A DNA stretch of 64,000 nt from Moritella sp. PE36 (GCF_000170855.1 NZ_ABCQ01000004.1:121748-185747); one strand, 5' to 3'; positions 28,722 through 39,071 are shown, counted from the first letter of the stretch. Notes: generated by a model from the letters alone, not told the origin. Numbers and translations: made by a program.

Positions 28722-29765
28722 TTATAAGAAGTCATCACCACCGCCTCCGCCGAGCATTATTTCACCGCTGTCAGCTAAACGACGCGCAATAGATAAGATC
28801 TCTTTCTGCGCCGATTCCACTTCACTCACCCGAATAGGTCCCATTGCTTCCAGATCGTCTTCCAGCATTTCGACTTGACGTTTCGACATGTTTTTAAAGA
28901 TTTTATCTTTAAGCTGATCATCCGCACCTTTCAGTGCTTTTTGTAATTGATCTTGCGCCACTTCACGCAGCAGCGCTTGAATACCACGGTCATCAACATC
29001 AATAAGATTTTCGAATACAAACATAAGATCTTGGATCTGCTGACTGATCTCTTCGTCTGATTCACGAATAGCATCCATTAACTGCCCTTCGATATTGGTA
29101 TCGAGATAGTTCATAATATTGGCAGCCGCTTTCAGGCCACCCATCTTCGCGGCTTGTGCGCCAGATTGACCTGCGAACTGTTTCTCCATGATCTCGTTTA
29201 ATTCATGTAACGCGGCGGGTTGAACTTCTTCTAGATTAGCAATTCGCAACATTAAATCGATACGTACTTTATCTTGGAACTGCGATAAAATTTCAGCTGA
29301 CTGCTCAGGTTCTAAATAAGACAATACAATAGTTTGGATCTGTGGATGCTCATTATGAATGATGTTAGCCACCTGACGTGCATCCATCCATTTCAATGAA
29401 TCAAGACCTTTGGCGCCACTGCCCATGATGATTTGATCCACTAAGTTACCGGCTTTATCTGCACCGAGCGCTGCTGTTAAAGCGTTACGAACGAAATCTT
29501 CGCTACCGACACCAATATTAGTGAATTTTTGGATATCATCAATAAACGCACGATGCACACCCGCTACTTTCACCTGAGAAAAATCTTTCATTGATGCCAT
29601 TGCCATACCCAGACGCTGTACTTGCTTCGGCTCTAACTGACGGAAGATCGTTGCGGCATCTTCTTCATTTAAACTCAACATTAATATCGCAGAACGTTCA
29701 ATACCATTTAAGGTAGTTGCATCAAACTTGGTCGTCGCTGCTACTTGTTTATCTGAATCAGGCAT
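28722..29765 (-). CDS. fliG: FliG, flagellar switch/torque protein
   Basis: C-ring protein contacting the stator. 347 residues with N, middle and C domains: ERSAILMLSLNEEDAATIFRQLEPKQVQRLG at the start, the EHPQTIA-like EHPQIQTIVLSYL motif near the middle, and the charged torque helix DDRGIQALLREV in the C-domain. The C-terminus ends in GGGGGDDFL. It overlaps fliF by 8 bp. Confidence 0.98.
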   Translation of the reverse strand: MPDSDKQVAATTKFDATTLNGIERSAILMLSLNEEDAATIFRQLEPKQVQRLGMAMASMKDFSQVKVAGVHRAFIDDIQKFTNIGVGSEDFVRNALTAALGADKAGNLVDQIIMGSGAKGLDSLKWMDARQVANIIHNEHPQIQTIVLSYLEPEQSAEILSQFQDKVRIDLMLRIANLEEVQPAALHELNEIMEKQFAGQSGAQAAKMGGLKAAANIMNYLDTNIEGQLMDAIRESDEEISQQIQDLMFVFENLIDVDDRGIQALLREVAQDQLQKALKGADDQLKDKIFKNMSKRQVEMLEDDLEAMGPIRVSEVESAQKEILSIARRLADSGEIMLGGGGGDDFL

Positions 29766-31467
29766 CTTCTATCATCCATTCTTTAATCACTAACGCAGTT
29801 AAGTCTGGTTCGTTAGCAACCAGTGCTCGGACCGCTTCTAGCAAGTCTTCATCTTTGTGTAAATTAGGTAACTGTAAATGACCACTGCGCATTGCAAAAT
29901 CGGTATCACCTTCGGTATCGGCGGTAAGCAATTGCATATCTTCATCATTTTCAATCGCACTGATACCTAAATCTAGATCTTCTAGGTTTTCTTCCGGCTC
30001 GTTGTTAATTAAGCGTTTAATCATAGGGCGAATAATTGCTATGATTAATACCACAATGACCAGTAAGCTCGCGGCGATACGGATTGCACGCCAGAACCAT
30101 TCTTCTTCCCAAATAGGCAGGTCTGTCATCGCGGTTAATTCTGGGCGATTAAATGGGATCGCAACCACTTCTAAGTTATCACCACGATTAACATTAAAAC
30201 CAATACCACCTTGTAATACACGGCGTATATTTGCAATTTCAGCTTGGCTGCGCGGCTCTCTCACCAACGCACCATCGGCGCCAACACTGTTAATGTAATC
30301 GATCGCAACCGATACACTTAAACGCTGAATAACACCCGTTTGTGATTTAGTGTGACTGATCGTGGTATCAAGTTCATAGTTTCTGGTGGATTCTTTTTGA
30401 GATTGGCCAATAGGACCCGCCGCGGCATTACCAGCATCAGCTTCTTCTGGTATATCAGCATCGAGCGGCGGTTGATTGGTTAATGCACCAGGAATGCCTT
30501 GATTGCCATTACCGAACGATTGACGTTCAAGTAACATCTCACTGCGTACTGCCGGTAAATCGGGGTTAAAACGTTTTTGCGTCTGCTCTGTCACACTAAA
30601 GTCCATTGATACATCAACTTCAGCGGTATAATTACTCACACCTAAGATAGGCATAAGAATAGAATCAATTTTTGTACGGTACTCACGTTCGTGATTTTTT
30701 ACCATTTCAAATTCACGTCGGCCTTTTGCAGCCAGCATGTCTTGGCTGCCAGAGTTAAGTAAACGGCCATTTTGATCGGTTAATGTCACCCGTGTTGGTT
30801 CTAAACCTTGAACGGCAGAAGCAACTAATTGCACCATAGAGTCGATATTTTCTTGTGAAAGAGCAGCACTATTACGCACCGTCAACACCACGGTTGCACT
30901 GGGTTTCTTATTGCGCTTCGCAAATACATTTTCTTTCGGGATCGCGAGTAATACCTGTGCTTTCGATACCTGCTTAAATTCTTCTAATGCGCGTGCTATT
31001 TGACGTTCACGACCCAGCTTCAAACGTTCTCGTTCGACCCGTTGACTAACACCAAAGCCCATATCTTGCATTAAGATATCGTCACCTTGTAGTTCTGTCG
31101 TTGTTAATCCAGAGCGGCGTAAGCGGAGTTTAATGTTTTGGTATTGTTCTGCGGATACAGAAACCGTGTCACCATTAATTGTATAATCTATTTTCTCTTG
31201 ATCTAAAAAATCGAGGGTTTCAATGAGTTCAGCTGTTGGATACGTGCCTAAAGGACGCATTTCAGGTTCTTTACCCCAGAGTAAAATAAATACCACTAAG
31301 GTTAGCGAGATCGCTAATGCTAGAATTAAAATGATTTGACGTAAGATATCGGCATTGGTGAAAAACCCAAATGCTGAGCTTTTTTGCTCATTCTCATCTA
31401 ATTGCGCTAAATCATTATCCATATCGTTATTACTTACGATACCGGTATTTGAAGCCGTATCAGCCAC
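29758..31467 (-). CDS. fliF: FliF, MS-ring protein
   Basis: Forms the MS ring in the inner membrane. Two membrane helices flank a large periplasmic region: TM1 about 47-67, the YscJ/FliF domain with GIVLPKG-like VSVSAEQYQNIKLRLRRSGL and MQDMGFGVSQRVERERLKLGRERQIARALE, TM2 about 455-477, then an acidic FliG-binding tail. The start is GTG at 31467 with GGAG seven bases upstream. 569 residues. Confidence 0.98.
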   Translation of the reverse strand: MADTASNTGIVSNNDMDNDLAQLDENEQKSSAFGFFTNADILRQIILILALAISLTLVVFILLWGKEPEMRPLGTYPTAELIETLDFLDQEKIDYTINGDTVSVSAEQYQNIKLRLRRSGLTTTELQGDDILMQDMGFGVSQRVERERLKLGRERQIARALEEFKQVSKAQVLLAIPKENVFAKRNKKPSATVVLTVRNSAALSQENIDSMVQLVASAVQGLEPTRVTLTDQNGRLLNSGSQDMLAAKGRREFEMVKNHEREYRTKIDSILMPILGVSNYTAEVDVSMDFSVTEQTQKRFNPDLPAVRSEMLLERQSFGNGNQGIPGALTNQPPLDADIPEEADAGNAAAGPIGQSQKESTRNYELDTTISHTKSQTGVIQRLSVSVAIDYINSVGADGALVREPRSQAEIANIRRVLQGGIGFNVNRGDNLEVVAIPFNRPELTAMTDLPIWEEEWFWRAIRIAASLLVIVVLIIAIIRPMIKRLINNEPEENLEDLDLGISAIENDEDMQLLTADTEGDTDFAMRSGHLQLPNLHKDEDLLEAVRALVANEPDLTALVIKEWMIEDA

Positions 31468-31489
31468 AGAGTTACTCCTTTACCCGAGA

Positions 31490-31819
31490 TTAAACAGGCA
31501 TACTCATTATTTCTTTATAAGATTCGATCAATTTATTACGAACCTGTACCGTTGCATCGAATGCTATCCCAGATTTTTGCGATGCTATCATAACATCACT
31601 TAGGGATACACTGCGATCACCTTGATCAAAACGGGTGCGTAAATCGCCAGTATTCTGCTGTAATCCGTTCACATTATCAATTGCTTGCTGCAACATATCA
31701 CCAAAACTAGCGGATGTCGTGGTTGGCGCTTTTAGCGCGGTAGGATCTGCTTCAAATTTAGTCGCTTGTAACGACATACTTTGCATTTCAGAGTAAAGAT
31801 TATTGGCTGCGATGTTCAT
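31490..31819 (-). CDS. fliE: FliE, MS-ring/rod junction protein
   Basis: Connects the MS ring to the rod. 109 residues with the FliE ending DVMIASQKSGIAFDATVQVRNKLIESYKEIMSMPV. First gene of the fliEFGHIJ unit. A near-consensus sigma-54 box lies 41 bp before its ATG, directly behind the flrC terminator. Confidence 0.97.
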   Translation of the reverse strand: MNIAANNLYSEMQSMSLQATKFEADPTALKAPTTTSASFGDMLQQAIDNVNGLQQNTGDLRTRFDQGDRSVSLSDVMIASQKSGIAFDATVQVRNKLIESYKEIMSMPV

Positions 31820-31859
31820 TGGTTATCCTCGTTGTCATATTTTTGACCTACTTCAATAA

Positions 31860-31875
31860 AGCAATTTTTATGCCA
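31860..31875 (-). promoter_or_regulatory. Sigma-54 promoter before fliE
   Basis: On the minus strand TGGCATAAAAATTGCT matches the -24/-12 consensus with exact spacing and only CG to TA changes in the -24 half. It lies between the flrC terminator and fliE, so FlrC-type activation of fliE is the natural reading. Confidence 0.88.
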
Positions 31876-31912
31876 ACAAAAAAGGCCGCAATTTCAATCA
31901 ATTGCAGCCTTT
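31876..31912 (-). terminator. Rho-independent terminator after flrC
   Basis: AAAGGC-c-GCAATT (31881-31893) pairs with AATTGC-a-GCCTTT (31900-31912), one mismatch, 6-base loop. On the minus strand it is followed by a run of six T. It separates flrBC from fliE. Confidence 0.88.
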
Positions 31913-31930
31913 AAAGATACTTACTCGTCA

Positions 31931-33322
31931 TTACGCGGGGATTTCAATTCCTTGCTCACGCATTTTGGCTAATTTATAACGTAACGTGCGTGGACTAATA
32001 CCTAACTTCTCTGATACGTCCTTACGAACACCATGACAGCCAATCAAGGTTTCCAAAATAATTTGATACTCTTGTTGACGTAATTCGTTACCTAAAGGCT
32101 CATTGGGTAAATTAATGCTGCGCACAGGGACTTCTGCTTTAATATGCAGTTGTGGCGCTTGGCCAATCGGTGCTATTACTTGCAAATCTGCGGTTGTAAA
32201 ATCTTCTAAAATAAGATCTGCATCTTTTATTTTTCCATCAACCGCTAAAATCATCGCGCGTTGGATCACGTTGTCTAATTCACGCACATTACCCGGCCAA
32301 TGATAAATCTGTAACTTCGTCTTCGCGCAGTTAAGTAACTCGAGTATTGGAATATTACTTTGCTTGCAGTGTAATTTTAATAAATGCTCTGCTATCGGTA
32401 AAATATCACCTTTGCGCTCGGTTAATGGTAACCAAGCTAATGGGAATACATTGAGGCGATAATATAAATCTTCTCTGAAGTCACCATTGGCTACAGCTTG
32501 TTTCATATTACGGTTACTGGTCGCAATAACGCGTATATTAAGCTTAATGGTTTTACGGCTGCCTAAGCGCTCGACTTCACGCTCTTGCAATACCCGTAAT
32601 AATTTAACTTGTAGCGACAACGCCATTTCCGAGATTTCATCCAGCAAGATAGTGCCATTTTGTGCCTGTTCGAATTTACCTGGACAGGCTTGTATCGCGC
32701 CCGTAAATGCCCCTTTCTCATAACCAAACAGGGTTGCTTCTAGCATGTTTTCCGGGATCGCAGCGCAGTTAATTGCCACAAATGGACCATCATAACGCAG
32801 CGAATTGTCATGAATATAACGTGATAGCACTTCTTTACCCGTACCACTTGGGCCTGTCACCATCACAGTTGCATCTGATTTAGCCACTTTACGCGCCAAA
32901 CTTAATAGTTGCTCGGTTTTTATGTCACCATAACAAGGGGTGCGTTTAACCACTTTTTGTGGTGGTACATAACGACCAACCTGGTTAATCAATACTTCTG
33001 GCGAGAAAGGCTTACCTATGTAATCCACAGCACCATTACGCATTGCCGTTACCGCATCATCCACTCTGGCATACGCCGTCATTAACAATACCGGTAAATC
33101 TGGGTATTTTTGTTTAATATTATGCAGTAAGGTTAATCCCGTCATGCCACCCATTTGGACATCACTGACGACCATATCATAGGTTTTTTTGCCTAATGCA
33201 ATGAGTGCGCTTTCGCCGCTATCAACTTCATCGCATTCATAACCTGCCATTAATAAGGTATCAACCAAGGCTTCACGAAGACCAAGATCATCTTCAACAA
33301 CAAGAATTTGAGAATGGGACAT
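31931..33322 (-). CDS. flrC: FlrC, sigma-54 response regulator of flagellar genes
   Basis: Activated by FlrB and drives class III flagellar operons with sigma-54. The receiver domain has D11/D12 and phospho-acceptor D54. The AAA+ domain has Walker A GPSGTGKE and the sigma-54 contact loop GAFTGA (in YEKGAFTGA), then ends in a Fis-type helix-turn-helix (RKDVSEKLGISPRTLRYKL). 463 residues. Four bp after flrB, so a two-gene unit. Confidence 0.97.
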   Translation of the reverse strand: MSHSQILVVEDDLGLREALVDTLLMAGYECDEVDSGESALIALGKKTYDMVVSDVQMGGMTGLTLLHNIKQKYPDLPVLLMTAYARVDDAVTAMRNGAVDYIGKPFSPEVLINQVGRYVPPQKVVKRTPCYGDIKTEQLLSLARKVAKSDATVMVTGPSGTGKEVLSRYIHDNSLRYDGPFVAINCAAIPENMLEATLFGYEKGAFTGAIQACPGKFEQAQNGTILLDEISEMALSLQVKLLRVLQEREVERLGSRKTIKLNIRVIATSNRNMKQAVANGDFREDLYYRLNVFPLAWLPLTERKGDILPIAEHLLKLHCKQSNIPILELLNCAKTKLQIYHWPGNVRELDNVIQRAMILAVDGKIKDADLILEDFTTADLQVIAPIGQAPQLHIKAEVPVRSINLPNEPLGNELRQQEYQIILETLIGCHGVRKDVSEKLGISPRTLRYKLAKMREQGIEIPA

Positions 33323-33326
33323 ACTG

Positions 33327-34382
33327 TTATCCGCCTATTACCATTGATTGAGGTGCTGCTACGCGATGTAGCGGTACGATTATACTAAAATGACTGCCTT
33401 CACCTTCAGTTGAGTCTAACTCCAAACTGCCTTGGTGCGCTTTGACCACACTTTGTACTACAGCCAGACCGAGACCCGTGCCTTGTGACTTGGTGGTAAA
33501 GAAAGGTTCTAAAATTTTTGCTTGCATATGTTTCGCGATCCCCGGCCCATCATCAGAGACCACAATGGCCACTTTATCATCGCCAGATCGAATGGCAGAA
33601 ATGGCGAGGTTAGCGCCCTGTCCACAAGCGTGTAAGGCATTTTGTATCAAATTGCCAATCGCGCTAGAGAGTGCATTGCGATTAGCTAAGATTAATAAGT
33701 CGGGCTCTGGCAAGGTGACTTGCATCTTGCTGTTTGTCTGTAACATCATGGCTTCACTGCCCGCTTGTACTTGGACTAATAAATTCTGTAGTGAGATCTC
33801 TTCTACCACTAAATCTTTACCGGTACGGGCAAAAAGCAGCATGTCGTTGACTTGATTTTCCAGATCATTAAGACGCTGAATTAACTTGCTTTGAAAGCGC
33901 TGCCGAGTGGCAGGAGGGAGATTCGGGTTAGCCAGATTAGAGCCGTATAATAATGCCGCTGATAATGGTGTGCGGATTTGATGTGCTAATGACGCCACCA
34001 TTCGGCCTAATGACGACAACTGTTTCATATGGCTAACACGCTCTTGTAAATGCCGTGTATAGGTTAAATCCGTCAACATAATTAATTGACCCGGCTGTGA
34101 GCCAAGCGTGGTGATCGACAACTGTACTTTACAGCCATTTTTTAATGAGACCTCATGGCCGTCATCTTCTTTGGGGGTAAACGCACGCTGAATAACATCC
34201 ATCCAACGCGACCCCATCAACGGCTCACCCAATAATTGCACAGCCACTTTATTGACTTCAATAACAATACCGTTACCATCAAGAATCACCAATCCTGACG
34301 GCAATGCTTCGACTAACTTTTCACTACGATCTTTGTGCGCTCGTAGTTCTGCTAATTCGCCGGGATAAGATTCTGGTACCAT
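33327..34382 (-). CDS. flrB: FlrB, sensor kinase for FlrC
   Basis: Soluble histidine kinase (no membrane helix seen). A PAS domain covers about 22-110, the H-box SLAHQIRTPL gives phospho-His H134, followed by N-box NLIQNALHACGQG, G1 DDGPGI and G2 TKSQGTGLGLAVV. 351 residues. GGAG sits seven bases before the ATG, and a sigma-54 box lies upstream. Confidence 0.97.
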   Translation of the reverse strand: MVPESYPGELAELRAHKDRSEKLVEALPSGLVILDGNGIVIEVNKVAVQLLGEPLMGSRWMDVIQRAFTPKEDDGHEVSLKNGCKVQLSITTLGSQPGQLIMLTDLTYTRHLQERVSHMKQLSSLGRMVASLAHQIRTPLSAALLYGSNLANPNLPPATRQRFQSKLIQRLNDLENQVNDMLLFARTGKDLVVEEISLQNLLVQVQAGSEAMMLQTNSKMQVTLPEPDLLILANRNALSSAIGNLIQNALHACGQGANLAISAIRSGDDKVAIVVSDDGPGIAKHMQAKILEPFFTTKSQGTGLGLAVVQSVVKAHQGSLELDSTEGEGSHFSIIVPLHRVAAPQSMVIGG

Positions 34383-34420
34383 GGTAGCACTCCGCTAAAA
34401 AATTGACTCACACCAGATAA

Positions 34421-34436
34421 TGCATTTAGTGTGCCA
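34421..34436 (-). promoter_or_regulatory. Sigma-54 promoter before flrBC
   Basis: On the minus strand TGGCACACTAAATGCA matches TGGCACG-N4-TTGCA except for two bases. It lies 39 bp before the flrB ATG and after the flrA terminator, as expected for an FlrA-dependent promoter. Confidence 0.88.
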
Positions 34437-34471
34437 ATTAAAATAACTTTGTAATGACATGTTTTTAAACG

Positions 34472-34500
34472 AAAAAAGCCCAACATAATGTTGAGCTTTT
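34472..34500 (-). terminator. Rho-independent terminator after flrA
   Basis: AAAAGC-c-CAACA (34474-34485) pairs with TGTTG-a-GCTTTT (34489-34500), the bulge pairing as G-U in RNA, with a 3-base loop and a T tract on the minus strand. flrA is therefore a separate transcript from flrBC. Confidence 0.85.
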
Positions 34501-34548
34501 GGTTTTTCATCATAAATGATTATTTTATTTTCATTGAACTACCGCTAT

Positions 34549-36018
34549 TTAGGCTTCTTTTTGCAGTCCGTATTTACGCATTTTCTCAACCAAGGTTGTT
34601 CGGCGCATGCCTAATTGATCTGCCGCTCGTGCCACAACATGTGCTTGTTGATCTAACGCTTGCTTGATCATATCAATTTCAAATTCAGCCAACATTTCTT
34701 TAAGATTAACCCCCGTTTCTGGCAGGCTACTTGGCATTGAGAAGAAACCATCTTCTTGTGGCTCTTTTTCTGCATCAGCAAAAATTTCATCACTAAACAT
34801 AGCAGAGATAGCATCATGCTCGGCTAACTCAGTGGGAACCTCAGAGTATATCACTTGGCTTTCGCCATCATCGTTATAACGGTACTTAGCCGGTAATTCA
34901 CCGAGATCAACAATATTACCTGCCGTCATGATCAGTAGACGTTCAATCAGATTTGATAACTCACGGACATTTCCTGGCCATGAATGTTGCATTAACGACT
35001 CCATGGCCCGTTGCGTAAATAAGATCTTTGCATCATGTTCAGCTTCGTGACGACGTAATAATTCCTGGATCAATAACGGAATATCATCTGGACGCTCACG
35101 CAGGGCCGGGCTTTCAATTGGAAACACATTTAAACGGTAATAGAGATCTTCACGGAATTCGCCATCAAGGATCATTTTTTCTAAATTACGGTGTGTGGCG
35201 GCGATAACACGCACATCGGCTTTAATTGTTTTACTGCCACCCACGCGCTCAAAAGTACGCTCTTGTAAAACCCGTAATAATTTCACTTGCATTGGCTGCG
35301 GCATATCACCAATTTCATCAAGAAATAATGTCCCACCACTGGCAAGCTCAAAACGGCCTTTGCGCGCCGAGAATGCGCCAGTGAATGCGCCTTTTTCATG
35401 ACCAAATAATTCACTTTCTAATAATTCAGCGGGGATCGCACCACAGTTAATCGGTACAAACGGACCATCACTGCGTGATGACGCATCATGAATTGAACGG
35501 GCAATGACTTCTTTACCCGTGCCCGACTCACCCAGCACTAATACATTAGCGCCTTTTGTCGCCACTTGCATGATCAAGTGACGGACACTTTGGATGGCAT
35601 CACCACGACCAACTAGCTGCTTGATTAATGCTTTTGACGCTGACGCTGATTGACCTAACTTACTCGTCACACATTGACGATAAGATTGGCAACGTCCAAG
35701 CAACAAGGTCAGTTGTTGATAAGATAAAGGCAGTTCGATATGGCCGATTAAATTACCTTTCTCTGGTACTTTTGCTTGCGTACCAAAGGTTAAAAATGGA
35801 TTCATCGGGTTCGCATCAAATAATGCCGATAAATCCGTTTCTGAGTAACTGTCTGAAGAGACAATCACACTGTTTGCGGCAAGATCGATCTTAGCGCTAA
35901 TATCGATATGAGAATCGTAACTCTGCCAACCTTCGCCAAGAAAGGACAAGATCGTTTCTAAATTTTGTCTGCGTTCAATATTCTCATCAATTACAAAAAC
36001 TGACTTAGTAGTATCCAT
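34549..36018 (-). CDS. flrA: FlrA/FleQ, master sigma-54 activator of flagellar genes
   Basis: Top regulator of the polar flagellar cascade; binds c-di-GMP and FlhG in relatives. The N-terminal FleQ domain (about 1-125) has no obvious phospho-acceptor. The AAA+ domain has Walker [15 protein letters not shown] (HEKGAFTGA) and R-fingers, and ends in a Fis helix-turn-helix ([24 protein letters not shown]). 489 residues. It stands alone between terminators, next to secF rather than the fliDS genes that precede it in Vibrio. Confidence 0.97.
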   Translation of the reverse strand: MDTTKSVFVIDENIERRQNLETILSFLGEGWQSYDSHIDISAKIDLAANSVIVSSDSYSETDLSALFDANPMNPFLTFGTQAKVPEKGNLIGHIELPLSYQQLTLLLGRCQSYRQCVTSKLGQSASASKALIKQLVGRGDAIQSVRHLIMQVATKGANVLVLGESGTGKEVIARSIHDASSRSDGPFVPINCGAIPAELLESELFGHEKGAFTGAFSARKGRFELASGGTLFLDEIGDMPQPMQVKLLRVLQERTFERVGGSKTIKADVRVIAATHRNLEKMILDGEFREDLYYRLNVFPIESPALRERPDDIPLLIQELLRRHEAEHDAKILFTQRAMESLMQHSWPGNVRELSNLIERLLIMTAGNIVDLGELPAKYRYNDDGESQVIYSEVPTELAEHDAISAMFSDEIFADAEKEPQEDGFFSMPSSLPETGVNLKEMLAEFEIDMIKQALDQQAHVVARAADQLGMRRTTLVEKMRKYGLQKEA

Positions 36019-36236
36019 ATTACAGCCTGCGCTAAACCTTACTTAAACTTAAAATAATTAAACCACCTTAAACTAGTGCTAAAGTGTGTCAAAAACTAAC
36101 CTCCGCCAATTAATTGACATCGCTATAATACACATTCCTAAATCAAGATGAAACAATCATAGGAGTTAATTTAGAATTCAGATAAAAATAGTCCATCCTA
36201 TATCACAGTATATACAAATAGATCAGTTTATTATAA

Positions 36237-36273
36237 ATAAGCGTGTTGGATCGGAGTAACCCCACACGCTTAC
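36237..36273 (-). terminator. Likely terminator downstream of flrA promoter region/behind secF
   Basis: AAGCGTGT (36239-36246) and ACACGCTT (36264-36271) form an 8-bp stem with an extra GG/CC pairing inside, just after the secF stop in the minus direction. The T tract is weak, so efficiency is uncertain. Confidence 0.6.
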
Positions 36274-36291
36274 CTTAACGACAATTAAAGG

Positions 36292-37233
36292 TCATTTGCC
36301 GACAGTAAGATCCTCTTCCAATTCAACGACCTGATAGTGACTGGCGTTTAATCCCCAAAGTTCTGGTAATGTCGTGGCCACTGCAATAGATGACCAAGTG
36401 CCGACAATGAGACCAACAAACATCGCAATAGAAAAACCAGCTAGCGGCCCTCCGCCCAGCAACCATAACGCTGAAACCGTCATTAATGTCGTGCCCGATG
36501 TCACCAGAGTGCGAGATATGGTTGCCGAAATAGCTTGGTTATTCACATCTGCAATCGCTAATGTCGGTTTTAAAATAAGCAACTCGCGGATACGATCACC
36601 GATAATTATCGAATCATTTAATGAATAGCCAATAATCGCCAATATCGCCGCAAAGACCGTCAAGTTAAACTCCAGTTGCAATGCAGCAAACACCCCGAGT
36701 ACAAATAACACATCATGAACCAAGGCAAATAACGCACCTGATGCCAAACGCCACTCAAAGCGATAGCTTAAATAAGCCATAATACATAACATCGATACTA
36801 ACAGTGCCAGACCACCTTGTTCCGCCAACTCTTGACCGATTTGAGAACCGACAATGCTGGTATTTAATACTTGGATATTAGTCGCTAACGGCGCTAATAC
36901 CTGGGTAATATCTGGAATATTCATGCCTGCTGCAGGTTCTGCATAACGTAAGATCCAGCGACCAACGTCTCCGCCTTCAATGACGCTGACATGTTGATTT
37001 AACGCCGCCTGTAATAAAGGTGATATCTCACTCATGGTAATACTTGGGTCAAGCTGTACTTCGGTGATCACCCCACCGGTAAAATCCAATCCCCAGTTCA
37101 GTCCATTAACACTAATAAATACAATGGCAACAAGCATGAAAATGACTGAGATTGCACTGCTGATATAACGTAATTTACTGTGATTATTACTGTTGTTTTT
37201 GTTGCTATTGTTTATGTTGATAGTCATCATCAT
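36292..37233 (-). CDS. secF: SecF, protein-export motor subunit
   Basis: Membrane partner of SecD, using the ion gradient to pull secreted proteins out. Six helices with the first periplasmic loop (FTGGVITEVQLD) and the conserved IIGYSLNDSIIIGDRIREL segment carrying the key Asp. 313 residues. The ATG overlaps the secD stop (TAATG). The N-terminus is Asn-rich (INNSNKNNSNNHSK), unusual for the family. Confidence 0.96.
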   Translation of the reverse strand: MMMTININNSNKNNSNNHSKLRYISSAISVIFMLVAIVFISVNGLNWGLDFTGGVITEVQLDPSITMSEISPLLQAALNQHVSVIEGGDVGRWILRYAEPAAGMNIPDITQVLAPLATNIQVLNTSIVGSQIGQELAEQGGLALLVSMLCIMAYLSYRFEWRLASGALFALVHDVLFVLGVFAALQLEFNLTVFAAILAIIGYSLNDSIIIGDRIRELLILKPTLAIADVNNQAISATISRTLVTSGTTLMTVSALWLLGGGPLAGFSIAMFVGLIVGTWSSIAVATTLPELWGLNASHYQVVELEEDLTVGK

Positions 37234-39071
37234 TATACCTTCAAGTCATGACGAGTATCACGACCCCATAATTTATTAATTAATGCACGCGATACCAAGA
37301 TGCCAGTGAACATACTGGTTAAGATACCTAAGCCTAACGTCAGCGCAAAACCTTGCACTGGCCCCTGCCCGATTGAATACAAGACCACAGCGATAATTAA
37401 GGTGGTGATATTGGCATCAATAATGGTATTGAATGCGCTATCAAAGCCACCATGAATGGCATGGGCAAAGCTGCGGCCTTCACGTAACTTGTCACGAATT
37501 CGCTCGAACACTAGTACATTGGTATCGACAGCCATACCGACAGTAAGCACTAACCCTGCAATACCGGGTAAGGTTAATACCGCACCCGGTATTAACGCTA
37601 ATAAGCCAAATAACATAATGATATTAGCAATTAATGCGACATTAGCCACCCAGCCTAAACGGCGATACCACAGCGCCATAAATACCAAGGTTAAACCAAG
37701 CCCTAGCGCTAATGCCGAGAAACCATTCTGGATATTCTCCGCCCCCAGAGAAGGACCAATGGTTCTTTCTTCAACAATCGTCACCGGCGCTGTTAACGAC
37801 CCCGCTCGTAGCAACAATGCAAGCTCTTGTGCGTCAGCCATGCTACCTGCACCTGTGATCCGAAATTGACTGCCTAATTGTGCTTGAATGGTCGCTACAC
37901 TAATAATGTTGTTGGTCTTTTTGGTGGAGCCATCGGTATTACGACTGTACTCGCTGTAGAGCGTTGCCATCGGTTTACCAATATTATGTTTGGTAAAATT
38001 AGACATTTTTTTACCACCAGCATTATCTAAGGTGATATTGACCTGCGCAGCGCCCATTTCGCCAACACTGGCACGCGCATCAATAATATGCTCGCCACCG
38101 AGTATGGCGTCACGGGCAATACGTATTGGCGCACCGTCATTATTACTGACGACCATGCTGCCATTACTTGTGGTTTTAAGCTCATGAAACGCGAGACTGG
38201 CTGTGGCCCCAATTACATTTTTAGCCGTGGCTGGATCTTGTACACCGGGCAATTCAATACGAATACGATGTTCACCTTGGCGCTGTACCATCGCCTCTGT
38301 AATACCTAACTCTGTGATACGACTGCGCATTGTTTGTAAGTTCTGCTGCACAGTGAGGTTAATGATGTCGGTCTTTGCAGCTTGGGGAATACTCACCTCA
38401 ACCAATAACCCTGAACTCTGAGTTACTTTCCATTGTGAATAGCTGGTTGGCATTAATTTCAATAATGCGACTTTTGCTTCATCGGTTGGCAAGTTCAGTT
38501 GCACACTATTATTGTGATTAATGCTAATTCGAACACCACGAACCCCTTTGTCACGAAAATCAGCCCGTAAATTATCGACCAATTGCAGCGCTTTGATATT
38601 GAATACCGGTTCCATATCAACATCTAACAAGAACTGCACACCACCACGTAGGTCTAAGCCTAATTTTATTGGCTTCAATCCCATACTCTGCAACCAAGAC
38701 GGCGCCGCAGATACCAGTGCTAAAGTAATGTCATCATCTGCTGGCAGTACGGCTTCGAGTATCGCCTTCGCACGTGTTTGAGTGCCAGAGTCTGCTAACA
38801 CTATGGTGGTTTTATCCATTTCTTGATCGATACGTGTTACCGCAATATTGCTTGCTTCTAGGGTCTGCTTAAGCACGTAAATAGCGGGCTGTTGATTTTT
38901 TTGGTGATTAATTTGCAGTGCTGGATCTTCACCATACAAGGTTGGGATCGCGCTTAGCAGCATGATTAAGATTGTGCAGGTTAAGACGATATATTTCCAA
39001 CCAGCATAATGGTTTAATCGTTTACGTGGGGCTGTTGAATTTAATTTTTTTGTCATTTGATCGCTGTCCAT
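37233..39071 (-). CDS. secD: SecD, protein-export motor subunit
   Basis: Partner of SecF. N-terminal helix, large P1 periplasmic domain (LGLDLRGGVQFLLDVD at about 157), and five C-terminal helices with GMAVDTNVLVFERIRDKLREG carrying the key Asp and Arg. I took the ATG at 39071 (AAGG five bases upstream); one codon earlier is a TTG. 612 residues. No yajC or tgt/queA is beside it, unlike the standard locus, so this may be a second copy. Confidence 0.96.
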   Translation of the reverse strand: MDSDQMTKKLNSTAPRKRLNHYAGWKYIVLTCTILIMLLSAIPTLYGEDPALQINHQKNQQPAIYVLKQTLEASNIAVTRIDQEMDKTTIVLADSGTQTRAKAILEAVLPADDDITLALVSAAPSWLQSMGLKPIKLGLDLRGGVQFLLDVDMEPVFNIKALQLVDNLRADFRDKGVRGVRISINHNNSVQLNLPTDEAKVALLKLMPTSYSQWKVTQSSGLLVEVSIPQAAKTDIINLTVQQNLQTMRSRITELGITEAMVQRQGEHRIRIELPGVQDPATAKNVIGATASLAFHELKTTSNGSMVVSNNDGAPIRIARDAILGGEHIIDARASVGEMGAAQVNITLDNAGGKKMSNFTKHNIGKPMATLYSEYSRNTDGSTKKTNNIISVATIQAQLGSQFRITGAGSMADAQELALLLRAGSLTAPVTIVEERTIGPSLGAENIQNGFSALALGLGLTLVFMALWYRRLGWVANVALIANIIMLFGLLALIPGAVLTLPGIAGLVLTVGMAVDTNVLVFERIRDKLREGRSFAHAIHGGFDSAFNTIIDANITTLIIAVVLYSIGQGPVQGFALTLGLGILTSMFTGILVSRALINKLWGRDTRHDLKV

